34,868 nt of DNA, from positions 1-34,868 of the forward strand of contig CAMYMN010000066.1 in assembly GCA_947259395.1 (NCBI GenBank). Direction: 5' to 3'. The notes below the pieces were generated by a model. The model did not search any database. It was not told the origin of the DNA and worked only from the letters and a program-made list of their open reading frames with translations. A program made the translations under genes and the position numbers. Position 1 is the first letter of the stretch. Each line of letters opens with the position of its first letter. Source of the DNA: an uncultured Gammaproteobacteria bacterium (GTDB taxonomy: Bacteria > Pseudomonadota > Gammaproteobacteria > Arenicellales > JAANXG01). Positions 1-9,700 of the stretch are shown here, piece after piece.

Positions 1-252
1 GAGCGACAAAAATTGTTAGTCAGGTTGCCAATTACCGTCCAGGGCACTGGAACATACCGTTCATCGGAACCTGGCCGACAGCGCCGCGGTTAACGCTAAG
101 CCATTGTTTTATTTAAGTTTAATCGAAGTCGGCGTGGTCCCGGTGCGATATTGGCATGGATCGTGCGAAGGAAACTGCAGAAAGCAAACGGTGCCATCAA
201 GGTGCGGGGTCTTGGGTCACCATTGGGGAAACAACTTAAAGAGGGTGAACAC
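1..252. other. Upstream region of rpoS, no gene recognised
   Basis: No convincing coding sequence is visible. The reading frame of rpoS stays open upstream to about position 151, but that stretch lacks sigma-factor similarity. The C-terminal part of NlpD, which commonly precedes rpoS in gammaproteobacteria, is not recognisable here. The stretch probably holds the rpoS leader and promoter, but no clear -35/-10 pair could be assigned. Confidence 0.5.
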
Positions 253-1215
253 ATGTCGAGGGGTGAACAAGCACGTTGGGATGATGCCAATCAACCCGAT
301 TCGGGGGGTGCCTGCGTAGAGCCTCGGGCTGCGGGCGACGAACCGGTTCGCGGCGCCAAGAGCAAGTCGCGGACCTCGCAGTCTTCCAGTTCCAACGCCA
401 CACAGATCTATCTGCGGGAGATCGGTCATACCCCGTTGTTGTCTGCCGATGAGGAGGTCTATTACGGACGCCTTTGTCAGCAGGGCGACTTCAAAGCACG
501 CCAACGCATGATAGAGAGTAATTTGCGTCTCGTGGTCAAGATTGCGCGCCGCTACCTCAACCATGGATTGTCGCTACTAGACCTCATCGAGGAAGGCAAT
601 CTAGGCTTGATCCGTGCAGTTGAGAAATTTGATCCCGAGCGCGGATTTCGTTTCTCGACCTATGCGACTTGGTGGATTAGGCAGACCATAGAACGGGCAA
701 TCATGAATCAAACCCGCACCATCCGCTTGCCGGTGCACATCGTCAAGGAAATGAACGTCTATCATCGTGCGGCGAAGCGACTCGCGCAGCAATTGGATCA
801 CGAGCCCACCGCGGAAGATATTGCCACAAAACTGGACGTGCCTATCAGTGAAGTCAAACGCATGCTGGGACTCGAAGAAAGCATCACATCCATTGATGCG
901 CAGCTGGATTCCGACTCCGAACGAACACTGGTCGAGATCATTCCCGACGAAGCCGCCACCGATCCCGCTGATCTGCTCCAGAACAAAAAAGTGCTGGGGC
1001 ACATTAACGAATGGCTGGGATCGTTGAACGAAAAACAACGCGAAGTCATAGAACGCCGATTTGGGATCGGTGGGCGAAATACATCCACCCTGGAACAAGT
1101 TGGCAAGGACGTCGGCGTGACCCGTGAGCGGGTCAGACAGATTCAAGTGGAATCGCTGGCGAAGCTTCGTGAAATGCTCGAGGCCCGCGGCTTCTCACTC
1201 GAAAATCTATCCTAG
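253..1215 (+). CDS. rpoS: RNA polymerase sigma factor RpoS
   Basis: Stationary-phase/general stress sigma factor of the sigma-70 family, directing core RNA polymerase to stress promoters. The protein is 320 residues. Region 1.2 begins near residue 50 (TQIYLREIG). Region 2 follows with [36 protein letters not shown] and [19 protein letters not shown], almost identical to known RpoS. Region 3 and a region 4 helix-turn-helix ([19 protein letters not shown]) complete it. The frame is open upstream to 151, but ATG 253 is preferred because GAGG lies at 241-244 at good spacing and the upstream residues have no family similarity. The N-terminal ~45 residues are hydrophilic and not conserved. RpoD is excluded by size and by the lack of the long region 1.1 and nonconserved insert. 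An imperfect palindrome overlaps the stop (1213-1225). Confidence 0.96.
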   Translation: MSRGEQARWDDANQPDSGGACVEPRAAGDEPVRGAKSKSRTSQSSSSNATQIYLREIGHTPLLSADEEVYYGRLCQQGDFKARQRMIESNLRLVVKIARRYLNHGLSLLDLIEEGNLGLIRAVEKFDPERGFRFSTYATWWIRQTIERAIMNQTRTIRLPVHIVKEMNVYHRAAKRLAQQLDHEPTAEDIATKLDVPISEVKRMLGLEESITSIDAQLDSDSERTLVEIIPDEAATDPADLLQNKKVLGHINEWLGSLNEKQREVIERRFGIGGRNTSTLEQVGKDVGVTRERVRQIQVESLAKLREMLEARGFSLENLS

Positions 1216-1622
1216 CGGTCCGCTAACACCGGCGCAAAAGAAAGGAAATGGGGTCTGTCCCCTGGTCTTCTCTCCAGCACGGGGAAGTGGAATTAGAGGC
1301 GGGCTCTTGGCGTCCATCATGTCCCCCACGGTTTTGCAACATTTTTTAAAAGAGTACGGCAAAGACGCGATAGCCTCAACAATAGAAAGACAATTAGATC
1401 AAATTATCACGTCAAAAAAATAACTACACCGATCGCGTTTCCTTCAATAGCTTTGAGGGATTATACTTCTTGTCCGTCTACAACAAGTAGGAGCTCAACG
1501 GCGGCGGCTTCATTAAGGAGCGTTAACCTTCCTACGAATCGATGTCTATTCATGCGAAGACGTGGAGCGTGGGTTGACGTGAATTCAGAGTCCTTCCCTA
1601 CCCAACCACCGGAGACGTGACG
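1216..1622. other. Intergenic region with a short REP-like palindrome
   Basis: This 407-base gap contains GGGG-TCTGT-CCCC at 1250-1262, a motif type often seen in REP-like repeats of gammaproteobacteria. A 34-codon reading frame at 1319-1423 has no recognisable family. The remainder presumably carries the promoter of the following four-gene operon, but no clear promoter could be assigned. Confidence 0.4.
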
Positions 1623-2567
1623 ATGCCACAAAGTCCATGGAAGCAAGTCTTTACGCCCTTTAAGAAACCCTTCTCGATGCCGTTCTACTACGACGCGGTG
1701 TCGTTTTTCTGGACCTATTTTTCCGTGCCGATGGAGCGTGTCGAGCCGCATTTGACGGGCACAGGACTCACTGCCGCTCGTTTCACGGATCTAGAAACAG
1801 ACGATCACGCAATCGTCTCGTTGAACTTCCAGAACTATCTGTCCAACCTCGGGATGCTGCTCACGACCGTGCTGGAGGTCGAGTTCAACATTCATTGCTT
1901 CCCGACGTCCAAGGAACATGAGACACCGCTGATGTCTTTCAGAGAATACCTCATGGGTCAGGAACAGACGAAGTGGATTGGCGGTTTTCGGCTCCATGTG
2001 CCGGCGGACGATGAAATCGCGGTAAAAGCGGGAACATTGATGTTTGGTGAGCGCAAGTTCAAGACCGGCTTCACATTCAACGTGCCGGTCGCTAACAATC
2101 CCAACCCGCCGAAGGGAGAAGAGTGGCGCTGGGTATACACGGTGTTCGATCCGTCGGTTGACGTTAACAAATCGCCGAACTCTTCCGACTTCATCTACCG
2201 CCTCAAGGCGAATCTGGATCATCTCGGACGGCCCACGATGACTAACCCGTCGCCCTTGACCCTGTACAGCCTGCTGCCGGGTGGGAAAGATCACCCGCCG
2301 GGCTTTGGGACGCTCAACTTGTCGCGCTGGAACATCTTCGGCTTTGACAAGACGTGGTTCGACACCGATAAGAGCAGCTGGACCGATAGCCATGGCCACC
2401 AGCAGCCGGTCGTCAAGGTCGAGTGCGGGGAGAGCACCCACGCGATGCGCAAGGACACGCAAGACATCATCGGCGATATCCCGGCGTGTGCCGTGCGCTA
2501 CTACCAGTCTCCGCCTGCGGCGGTCGAAAACCGCGCCTTTTGGGCTGACGGTCCAAAGCCCGACTAG
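1623..2567 (+). CDS. Acetoacetate decarboxylase-like protein
   Basis: First gene of a four-gene operon; 314 residues. The frame is open from a GTG at 1617, but ATG 1623 lies eight bases after GGAG (1611-1614) and is the better start. The N-terminal pattern (FYYDAVSFFWTYFSVP, then a hydrophobic strand around TAARF) and the central segment (RLHVPADDEIAVKAG followed by LMFGERKFKTGFTF) resemble the acetoacetate decarboxylase beta-barrel superfamily. There, a lysine in a PKKLG-type motif forms the Schiff base; the RKFK lysines here sit at about that place. It is longer than classical enzymes (~245 residues), with an insert rich in aromatic residues in the C-terminal half. It could be a decarboxylase, aldolase/dehydratase-like relative or a non-catalytic binding protein. 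No signal peptide is seen. The stop is one base before the next start, indicating coupled translation. Confidence 0.5.
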   Translation: MPQSPWKQVFTPFKKPFSMPFYYDAVSFFWTYFSVPMERVEPHLTGTGLTAARFTDLETDDHAIVSLNFQNYLSNLGMLLTTVLEVEFNIHCFPTSKEHETPLMSFREYLMGQEQTKWIGGFRLHVPADDEIAVKAGTLMFGERKFKTGFTFNVPVANNPNPPKGEEWRWVYTVFDPSVDVNKSPNSSDFIYRLKANLDHLGRPTMTNPSPLTLYSLLPGGKDHPPGFGTLNLSRWNIFGFDKTWFDTDKSSWTDSHGHQQPVVKVECGESTHAMRKDTQDIIGDIPACAVRYYQSPPAAVENRAFWADGPKPD

Positions 2568-2568
2568 C

Positions 2569-3063
2569 ATGGAAACTGATCGAATCGACCCCCTCGAGGA
2601 CTTCGTCGGGCTCTCGGCGGTTCTGACCGGATTCGAGACAGCGGAGCTGCACGGCACCGGGTTGGTCGAAAGCCACTACAAGACGATCCTGGATATTCTC
2701 GGCGAACGCATCTTCGGGCGCCTGCTGTTGACCTGGAGGCAGATCCGCGAAAGCGAAGCGAACGACGTGGACTTCGATGTGCGCAAGAAGATCCTCGAGA
2801 ATTCGTTGCTGGGACCGGTCGCTCGCAACATTCTGGTTCTTTGGTATACCGGTAACTGGAACCAGATGCCGGGCGAGTGGCGGGACCAGTACGGTGCGGC
2901 GGCCGGCGATCGGACGCGCGTAGTTTCGGCTGCGGCCTACCGACAAGGGCTCGTGTGGCGGGCGGTCCTCGCCCATCCACCGGCGGCCAAGCAGCCAGGC
3001 TTCGGTTCTTGGACGCCGCCCCCGGAGGGAGCCGACGAAATCGACGATGAGTGGCGGCAATGA
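2569..3063 (+). CDS. FAD-linked sorbitol dehydrogenase-type small subunit
   Basis: A 164-residue protein resembling the small subunit that accompanies membrane or soluble GMC dehydrogenases (FAD-SLDH / gluconate dehydrogenase subunit 3 type). The family-like features are an N-terminal FVGLSAVLTGF helix, a TGLVESHY segment, and the ARNILVLWYTGNW block near residues 88-100. Members of this family usually carry a Tat signal peptide; none is present here, so the complex is probably cytoplasmic. Start ATG 2569 follows the previous stop by one base, and its end overlaps the GMC gene by 17 bases. That is strong evidence that the two products are made in stoichiometric amounts. The likely role is maturation or stabilisation of the flavoprotein. 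Family assignment is by pattern only. Confidence 0.6.
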   Translation: METDRIDPLEDFVGLSAVLTGFETAELHGTGLVESHYKTILDILGERIFGRLLLTWRQIRESEANDVDFDVRKKILENSLLGPVARNILVLWYTGNWNQMPGEWRDQYGAAAGDRTRVVSAAAYRQGLVWRAVLAHPPAAKQPGFGSWTPPPEGADEIDDEWRQ

Positions 3064-5026
3064 CGGGAACACGCCACGGAGCAACCAGCAAGGTTCGGCA
3101 GAGTCGTCCGAGGGAGGGGTCACCTTGGCCAGTCCCGTGACACGCGCCCATCCAGCGGCCGCTGAGCGAATCTACGATGTCGTTATCGTCGGCGCGGGCG
3201 TCGCGGGAGCTATACTGGCCAAGGAGCTGGCGGGAGCCGGGAAAACGGTCCTACTGTTGGAAGCGGGCCGAGCGACCAGTATCCGGCCCGAGGGCTATGC
3301 CTCATATGTAGAGACCTTCTACGAGGCCCTAGCCAAGACCCCCAACTCGCCGTTTCCGCAGAACCCCGCGGCTGCTTCGTCATCTGTTCTCTTCCAGCAA
3401 CGGCCCCGCGAAGGCGTCCCGGTTACAACGGGTTATCAAGTTTACAAATACAGGAAACCGTGCCAAGGACCGTCCGAGAGTGGGCTGCCCTTCCTGAGCA
3501 CCTTTACTAGGGCGCTCGGCGGTACCACGCTGCACTTTCTAGGTACCTGCATTCGGATGCTGCCAGAGGACTTCCATCTCGCGACCTTGTTCGGCCACGG
3601 CATCGACTGGCCCTTCGGCTTCGAGACATTGGAACCGTTCTACGAAAAGGGCGAGCTCGAAATGGGTACCGCCGCTGACGTGGCCATGCAGGAACGCGAG
3701 GGCACGAAGTTCCGGCCCGGATATCAATACCCGATGCGCCAGATCCCCCCCTCCTACTTCGACCGCTGGCTGGAGGACCGGATCCGAGGCATGACCTTCA
3801 AAATGGGCAATGAATCGTTCCCAGTGGAGGTCGTAGGCACGCCCGCCGGACGCAACGGCATGCCCAATCCGGGGTACAGATACCCGAAGGAACATCCGCT
3901 CGCGGGTCAACCTTACCAGCCGATCGGCTCGCCGTACGACACGCGCCGCGGTCAGCGTTGTGAGGGCAACAGTAACTGTGTGCCGATTTGCCCGGTGATG
4001 GCCAAGTACAACGCGCTGCGCACGCTCTATACTCTCCAGCCCAAAACCAGCCGCAACCTGGAGATCATCACCCAAGCGGTGGCGTCGCAGATCGAGCTTG
4101 CCGAAGACGGCAAGGTTAGCGGAATCGTCTGCAAGCTATATGACGTCGAGACCGGGAGTCAGTATGTGAAGTTCACCGCCAGAGGCCAGGTCTATGTAGT
4201 CGCGGCGCACGCCATCGAGAGTGCGAAGCTATTGCTGGCCTCGGGCGCCGCCAACAGCAGCGACATGGTCGGGCGGAATCTCATGGACCACCCTTATCTT
4301 CTTACCTGGGGTCTCGCCCCGAAGGGCGCGCGGCTCGGCGTCAACCGGGGCCCTCAGATCACCTCCGAACTGCCGATGCGACACGGCAGTTTCCGCAAAG
4401 ACTTCGCCGCGTTCCGCGCGGACATCCGCAACCGGGGTTGGGATTTTGCCAAGGGCTCGCCCTACTGGGACGTCGGCATGCTGGTCAATGATGAGCAGCG
4501 GTTCGGCCTGAGCCTCCGCGACGAGCTGCGTGACAGGGTCCAACGACAAATCTCCTTCGGCTTCCAGATCGAGCAGCTACCTGATCCCGACAATCGCGTC
4601 GAGATCGATGACAAGTATCGCGATGCGCTCGGCAACCACAGACCTATTCTCAGCTATGACGTTTCCGAGTACACACGCAAAGCGATGCGGGTCGCGCGGG
4701 ACCTTTCTCGGAGTGTCATCGAGCATGTCGGCGGCAAAGACCACACCGAGTACCCCAAGCGGCCCAAGGAGGCCGTCGGATATATCGATGTCGGCGGCGA
4801 GCCCTTCGAGATTCATGGTTCCGGCCACATCATGGGAACGCACCGCATGGGATTGCGCCGCTCAGACTCCGTTGTTAATCCGGATCAAAGAACCTGGGAT
4901 CATCGCAATCTCTTCCTTGTCGGCTGCGGCAACATGCCGACAGTGGGCACCTCGAATCCAACCCTAACGGTCGCCGCGCTTGCCTTCAAGGCGGCCAAGG
5001 CGATCAAGAAACAGCTCGAAAGCTAG
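3047..5026 (+). CDS. GMC-family FAD-dependent oxidoreductase (large subunit)
   Basis: A 659-residue glucose-methanol-choline type flavoenzyme. The ADP-binding Rossmann motif is GAGVAG at residues 49-54, with the ribose-binding acid E72 in LLLEAGR. The C-terminal GMC domain carries GHIMGTHRMG (H594, H599) and NMPTVGTSNPTLT with N637; a His/Asn pair of this kind acts as catalytic base and partner in the family. A cysteine cluster, RCEGNSNCVPICP near residues 305-317, is typical of the gluconate 2-dehydrogenase/sorbitol dehydrogenase branch. The first ~40 residues are low-complexity and polar, with no export signal. It overlaps the small-subunit gene by 17 bases. No cytochrome c subunit follows, unlike periplasmic sorbitol dehydrogenases, so the electron acceptor may be oxygen or a soluble carrier. 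Substrate unknown; the ATG 3047 start is set by the overlap. Confidence 0.9.
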   Translation: MSGGNDGNTPRSNQQGSAESSEGGVTLASPVTRAHPAAAERIYDVVIVGAGVAGAILAKELAGAGKTVLLLEAGRATSIRPEGYASYVETFYEALAKTPNSPFPQNPAAASSSVLFQQRPREGVPVTTGYQVYKYRKPCQGPSESGLPFLSTFTRALGGTTLHFLGTCIRMLPEDFHLATLFGHGIDWPFGFETLEPFYEKGELEMGTAADVAMQEREGTKFRPGYQYPMRQIPPSYFDRWLEDRIRGMTFKMGNESFPVEVVGTPAGRNGMPNPGYRYPKEHPLAGQPYQPIGSPYDTRRGQRCEGNSNCVPICPVMAKYNALRTLYTLQPKTSRNLEIITQAVASQIELAEDGKVSGIVCKLYDVETGSQYVKFTARGQVYVVAAHAIESAKLLLASGAANSSDMVGRNLMDHPYLLTWGLAPKGARLGVNRGPQITSELPMRHGSFRKDFAAFRADIRNRGWDFAKGSPYWDVGMLVNDEQRFGLSLRDELRDRVQRQISFGFQIEQLPDPDNRVEIDDKYRDALGNHRPILSYDVSEYTRKAMRVARDLSRSVIEHVGGKDHTEYPKRPKEAVGYIDVGGEPFEIHGSGHIMGTHRMGLRRSDSVVNPDQRTWDHRNLFLVGCGNMPTVGTSNPTLTVAALAFKAAKAIKKQLES

Positions 5027-5030
5027 TTTC

Positions 5031-6200
5031 ATGAACATACCAACGATCAACACTCTCGACAGTCTTAGAAGGCACGTACAGTACGCGCTGGCGGTCGAGC
5101 ATTTCACCGTTCCTCCGTACCTCTGCGCGCTCTACTCCATCCCCGAAGACACCAACCGCGAGGCTACCTCGGTGATCCAGAGCGTGGTCATGGAGGAAAT
5201 GCTCCATATGGTGCTGGTGGCGAATCTGCTCAACGCCATCGGCGGAAAAGCGAAGCTGAATCATCCGTCCTTCATCCCCACCTACCCGAATTATCTCCCG
5301 CACAGCGCTCGCGACTTCCAGGTCTCGCTCGGGAAGTTCTCGCGGTCAGCGATCGCGACCTTCATGAGGATCGAAAGACCGGAGAAAACGGACGCACCGC
5401 CGGAGGGTGACTACTTCCACTCCATCGGCCAGTTCTACGCGGCGGTCCGTGATGGCCTCAAGTATCTGGTCGATCAGGAGCAGAAACACGGTGGGGAACG
5501 AGTCTTCTCGGGCGACTCTGCGCTCCAGATCACTCGCGAGTACTACTACGGTGGGGCCGGAGTGATCACGGTGATTAAAGACCTGGAAACCGCGGAACAC
5601 GCCATTAGAGAGATTGTCGACCAGGGAGAAGGACGGCCCGGCGAAGTATTCAATGATGACAACGACAAGGAAGTCCGAGGGCCGGGCATGCGACAGCCCG
5701 ACCAACTCGAACCGACTCGCCAGGAGCCGGCGGGTACCCACGCGGGAGGTTATCTCGAAGCGCAGCACCACAAGAATTTCTCGGGCGAGGAAGAGCCGGC
5801 CCACTACTACCGGTTTCAGGAGCTGTTCGAGGAACGCTACTATCAGGCAGGAGACACTCCGGAGACCGGGCCTAGGGGTCCCGAACTACCCTTGCTCTGG
5901 GACAACGTTTACAACATGCGGTCAAACTCCAAGGCCAGTGACTATGCCGAGGGTAGCCAGATCCGGCGAAAGCTCGACGGGTTCAACCACTGTTACATGC
6001 GGCTCCTGGACGGGCTTCAATCGGCATTCTGTGGCAAGCCGGCGGAGATAGTCCGCGCCGTCAGTCTGATGTACGAGGTAAAGGAACGGGCCGTGGAGTT
6101 GATGCGAATCCCTTCGGGCGATGGCGACACCACCGTCGGTCCAAGCTTCGAATACGTCCCGCCGAAAAGAGACCCAGGCGGTTCGCAGGCGCTCAGCTGA
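5031..6200 (+). CDS. Ferritin-like protein of the VioB/RebD (iminophenyl-pyruvate dimer synthase) type
   Basis: A 389-residue protein starting four bases after the GMC stop; the ribosome binding site is weak, suggesting coupling. The N-terminal ~200 residues match the ferritin-like domain of VioB/RebD/StaD-type proteins: AVEHFTVPPYLCALYSI (E23), an ExxH motif in EEMLHMVLVANLLNAIGG (E56, H59), and a PSFIPTYPNYLP segment. A later helix, AEHAIREIVDQGEG, could supply further metal ligands, with HYYRFQELFEERYY after it. In indolocarbazole and violacein pathways such proteins couple two indole-derived imines. Stand-alone relatives occur beside GMC oxidoreductases, with unknown chemistry. The protein lacks the large N-terminal catalase-like part of true VioB. 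It is the last gene of the operon. A diiron or haem centre is inferred, not shown. Confidence 0.75.
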   Translation: MNIPTINTLDSLRRHVQYALAVEHFTVPPYLCALYSIPEDTNREATSVIQSVVMEEMLHMVLVANLLNAIGGKAKLNHPSFIPTYPNYLPHSARDFQVSLGKFSRSAIATFMRIERPEKTDAPPEGDYFHSIGQFYAAVRDGLKYLVDQEQKHGGERVFSGDSALQITREYYYGGAGVITVIKDLETAEHAIREIVDQGEGRPGEVFNDDNDKEVRGPGMRQPDQLEPTRQEPAGTHAGGYLEAQHHKNFSGEEEPAHYYRFQELFEERYYQAGDTPETGPRGPELPLLWDNVYNMRSNSKASDYAEGSQIRRKLDGFNHCYMRLLDGLQSAFCGKPAEIVRAVSLMYEVKERAVELMRIPSGDGDTTVGPSFEYVPPKRDPGGSQALS

Positions 6201-6796
6201 CTACTCGGTGCTCGGCGCGAGCCGTGCCCTCCCAATACATGCACCCGCCCCAGCGTGCAAGACAATTTTTTGTCTGATGTAGTGGTCCAACAATTTTTAC
6301 CGTTCCCACATTTTCGTAGTTTGACGATTGGTGTCGAAGCGCGTTCGAGACGTTCCCACGTCTCGTAGTCTCCCTTGATGAGCCTAAATGTGCGACGCTC
6401 GCCTTGCTCCCGCGTATCAACGTTACGTTGGACGCCGGTAAAATTGCATGCCACTATCTCTTACGACCGTAGTTGGCGAGATACCCTCGATTAAACGGAT
6501 CATGCGGCACACCCAGCACATCAAAACACTATCCTATTATATTCACCATCGTATTTCTGCAGTTATAATTCGCTACCCTGTGTGGCCTAATCAGCAATTC
6601 TGTTTGTACTTTCGCGATATTGAAAACCGACTCCGGAAACATGTTATGACGGTGTCCTGTATCAATACGTTAAACGGGGCCTTGGATTCCAGGAATAAAA
6701 CAGTATGGGACCCAACGGATAGAACCTGTAAGCGGTGCTGCCGTAGCCCCATATACATGAAGATGTAGTAATACCTCGTCCGAGGAAGAAGCTAGA
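6201..6796. other. Intergenic region after the four-gene operon, with hairpins
   Basis: About 600 bases with noticeably lower GC than the flanks. A perfect 8-bp stem with TCCC loop lies at 6346-6365, and a small AGACAA/TTGTCT palindrome at 6260-6275. A direct repeat beginning CGTTCCCAC recurs at 6301 and 6351. A 106-codon frame at 6448-6768 shows no family similarity and is not called. The 3' part probably contains the promoter of the cyclase gene. Confidence 0.45.
6346..6365. terminator. Possible hairpin terminator of the four-gene operon
   Basis: A perfect inverted repeat CGAGACGT-TCCC-ACGTCTCG, 146 bases after the stop of the ferritin-like gene. There is no U-tract after it, so it is at best a Rho-dependent or processing-protective hairpin. 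Confidence 0.35.
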
Positions 6797-9700
6797 TTGC
6801 AGTGTTCTCAATGCCATGCGGAGAATCGGGATGGACGGCGCTTCTGCGCCGAATGCGGAGTGCCGCTTGCAATCGTATGTCCCGACTGCGCCTTTACCAA
6901 TGACCTAGGTGAAAAGTTTTGTGGCGGCTGTGGTAAAGCTTTGGCAGTCGCAGCATCGGCGAGCGCCGCCAAGACTAAATCTTTACGGGCGGAATCAAAA
7001 AGCCCCCTGCCGACACGCAACTCAGGTCCCGCAGGCGTTCATGAATCCGTCGCAACCGAGGCCGAACGCCGCCAGCTCACGGTGATGTTTTGTGACTTAG
7101 TCGGTTCCACGGCGTTGTCGCAGCAGCTCGACCCCGAAGATCTGCGCAACGTCTTCGATAGTTATCAGCAAGCGGCGGGTGAGGTCATCGACCGCTACGA
7201 TGGTTTCATTGCCAAGTATATGGGCGATGGGATGCTCGTCTATTTCGGTTATCCGCGCGCGCACGAAGACGATGCTGAGCGTGCGATACACAGCGGTTTA
7301 GAGATCATTGCGACCATGAAGGAATTAAACACGAGTCGCAGCCACGAGAAAGGCGGAGAACTGGCGGTACGAATCGGAATCGCCACTGGCCTGGTGGTGG
7401 TCGGGAAAGGCGCATCAGAGGATGCGGCGATAGTCGGCGAGACACCGAACCTAGCCGCGCGTCTGCAGACGATCGCGAACGCGAATACCGTCGTGATTGG
7501 AGAAAGCACACGTGACTTGGCGGGCGGTATGTTCGAGTACGCCACTGCCGGTACCCACGACCTGAAAGGTTATGTGAAGCCGGTTCAGGTATGGCGCGTG
7601 GTGCAAAAAAGCACAGCGAAAAGCCGTTTCGAGGCTACGGTCAAGCGTGGGTTGATGCCGCTCGTTGGGCGTGAAGAAGAAATTGCACTTCTACTAAAGC
7701 GCTGGACGCAGGCAAAAGATGGAGAAAGCCAAGTAGTGTTACTTGCGGGTGAAGCCGGCATTGGAAAATCACGTATCGTGCGCGCGTTCAGAGATCGTGT
7801 GCTGGATGAGCCTCACAACCGCATACTGTATTACGGCTCGCCTTATCATCAAAACAGCGCCTTCTATCCGGCGATCGATCAAATTGAGCGCGCTATGCGG
7901 TTTGATAAAGATGATAGTCCCGCGCAAAAGCTCAACAAGATAGAGGCTGTGCTAGACGACCTGAGTCTAAGCAAAGCAGAACTTGCACCACTGCTTGCGT
8001 CGCTTTTGTCGTTACCAACAAACGATCGTTATCCTCCCGTCCTGTTCGGTCCTGAGCAAATAAAAAAGGACATAATTGACGCGCTGGTCACCATAATCGA
8101 AACAATGGCCTCTCGAAATCCAGTGATCATGGTGATTGAGGACGCGCAATGGGTCGATCCGTCGACGTTGGAACTTATCGACCTTGTGATCGAGAAATTG
8201 CGATCCTCCCGATTTTTACTGGTGATCACTTCTAGACCGGAGTTTGAAGCGCGCTGGGGGGGATCCGTCCAACCTACGCTGCTTACACTGAATCGAATGA
8301 GCCGCAAAGAGATCATAGGAATGGTGGAGGAAGTGACCCGGGGTAAGGTCCTGCCCGATGCGGTGCTCAACCATATCATCACCAAGACCGATGGTGTGCC
8401 ACTGTTCGTCGAGGAACTCACAAAGACTGTACTCGAGTCGGACCTGCTCCAAGATATAGGGGAGCGGTATGTGTTATTGGACTCCCTGCCAGAACTGCCA
8501 ATTCCGGCCTCGCTCCAGGACTCCCTGATGGCACGATTGGATCGATTGGCAACGGTCAGAGAAGTGGCACAGCTTGCCGCGACTGTGGGGCGGAACTTCA
8601 ACTTTGAGCTATTGGCAGCGGTGTCACCTCTTGGGGACCGAGAGCTCAGAGACGCACTTGCGCAACTACTGGAGGCAGAACTGATTTACCACCGCGGCTT
8701 ACCTGCCGATGAAGAATACGTGTTCAAGCATCTCATGGTGCAGGAGGTGGCCTACCAGACGTTACTCAAGACCACTCGTCAGCGATACCACGCGCGTATC
8801 GCGAAAGCGCTCTTGGAGCAGTTCCCGCAGACAGTCGAAAATCAACCGGAAGTCCTCGCCCATCATTACACCGAGGCACATCTTGCTAAAGAGGCCATTG
8901 GCTACTGGCAACAAGCCGGTCAGAAAGCAGTAGCGAGCTCGGCAAATCTGGAAGCAATCGGCCACCTCAATCAAGGTTTGAAGTTGCTAAATACCCTGCC
9001 GGACACGCCCGAGCGTGTCGAACAGGAACTAAAGCTACAGCTCACCTTGGCGGTGCCACTCACCGCAACATCCGGTTACGCCGCCCCGGAAGTGGAGCAC
9101 GCTTATAAACGAGCCCGTCAACTGTCTCAGCAGATGGGCCAAACGCCGCAACTTTTTCCTGCCCTATATGGCTTGTGGCGATACCGTTGTTTGCGGGCCG
9201 AGTACAAAACGGCTCTTGAGCTGGGCAAGGAACTTCTAAAACTGGCTCAAGATTTGCAAGACACGGCGTTCGTAATGGCATCGCATCGAACGCTTGGGGC
9301 GACATTCTTTTATCTCGGAGAATTGAGCGATTCCCGTGCCCATCTTGCGCAAGTGATAGACAATTTATCCAGGGACCAAAGTAGCCCAACTCAGCTGATC
9401 CAAGAAGCATACGACGTTATTGATCCTCGTGTCGCCAGCCGATCATACATGTCGTGGGTGTTATGGCTGTTCGGTTATGCGGACCAAGCGCGGCAGGCGA
9501 GTCGCGAAGTGGTTGCCCTAGCCCAGACGCTCGCTCATCCTTTTAGTATGGCGTTGGCACTCAGCTTTGCCGCGTGGCTACATCAGTTTTGTCGTGAGGA
9601 ACAGCAAACCCGGGAATGCGCGGAGGCGGCAATTTTACTTGCCCGCGAGCAGGGTTTTCCATTCTGGGTGGGATGGGGAGAAGTGCTGCGAGGCTGGGCG

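Noticed and set aside
151..252. N-terminal extension of rpoS
   Set aside because: The frame is open, but lacks sigma-factor similarity, and ATG 253 has a good GAGG ribosome binding site.
1319..1423. 34-codon open frame
   Set aside because: Too short, no recognisable product; may be a remnant but cannot be supported.
1791..2657. Long antisense open frame opposite the first operon gene
   Set aside because: Codon pattern and lack of similarity show it is a shadow of the real plus-strand gene.
6448..6768. 106-codon open frame
   Set aside because: No family similarity, no ribosome binding site of note, lies in a low-GC non-coding-like stretch.
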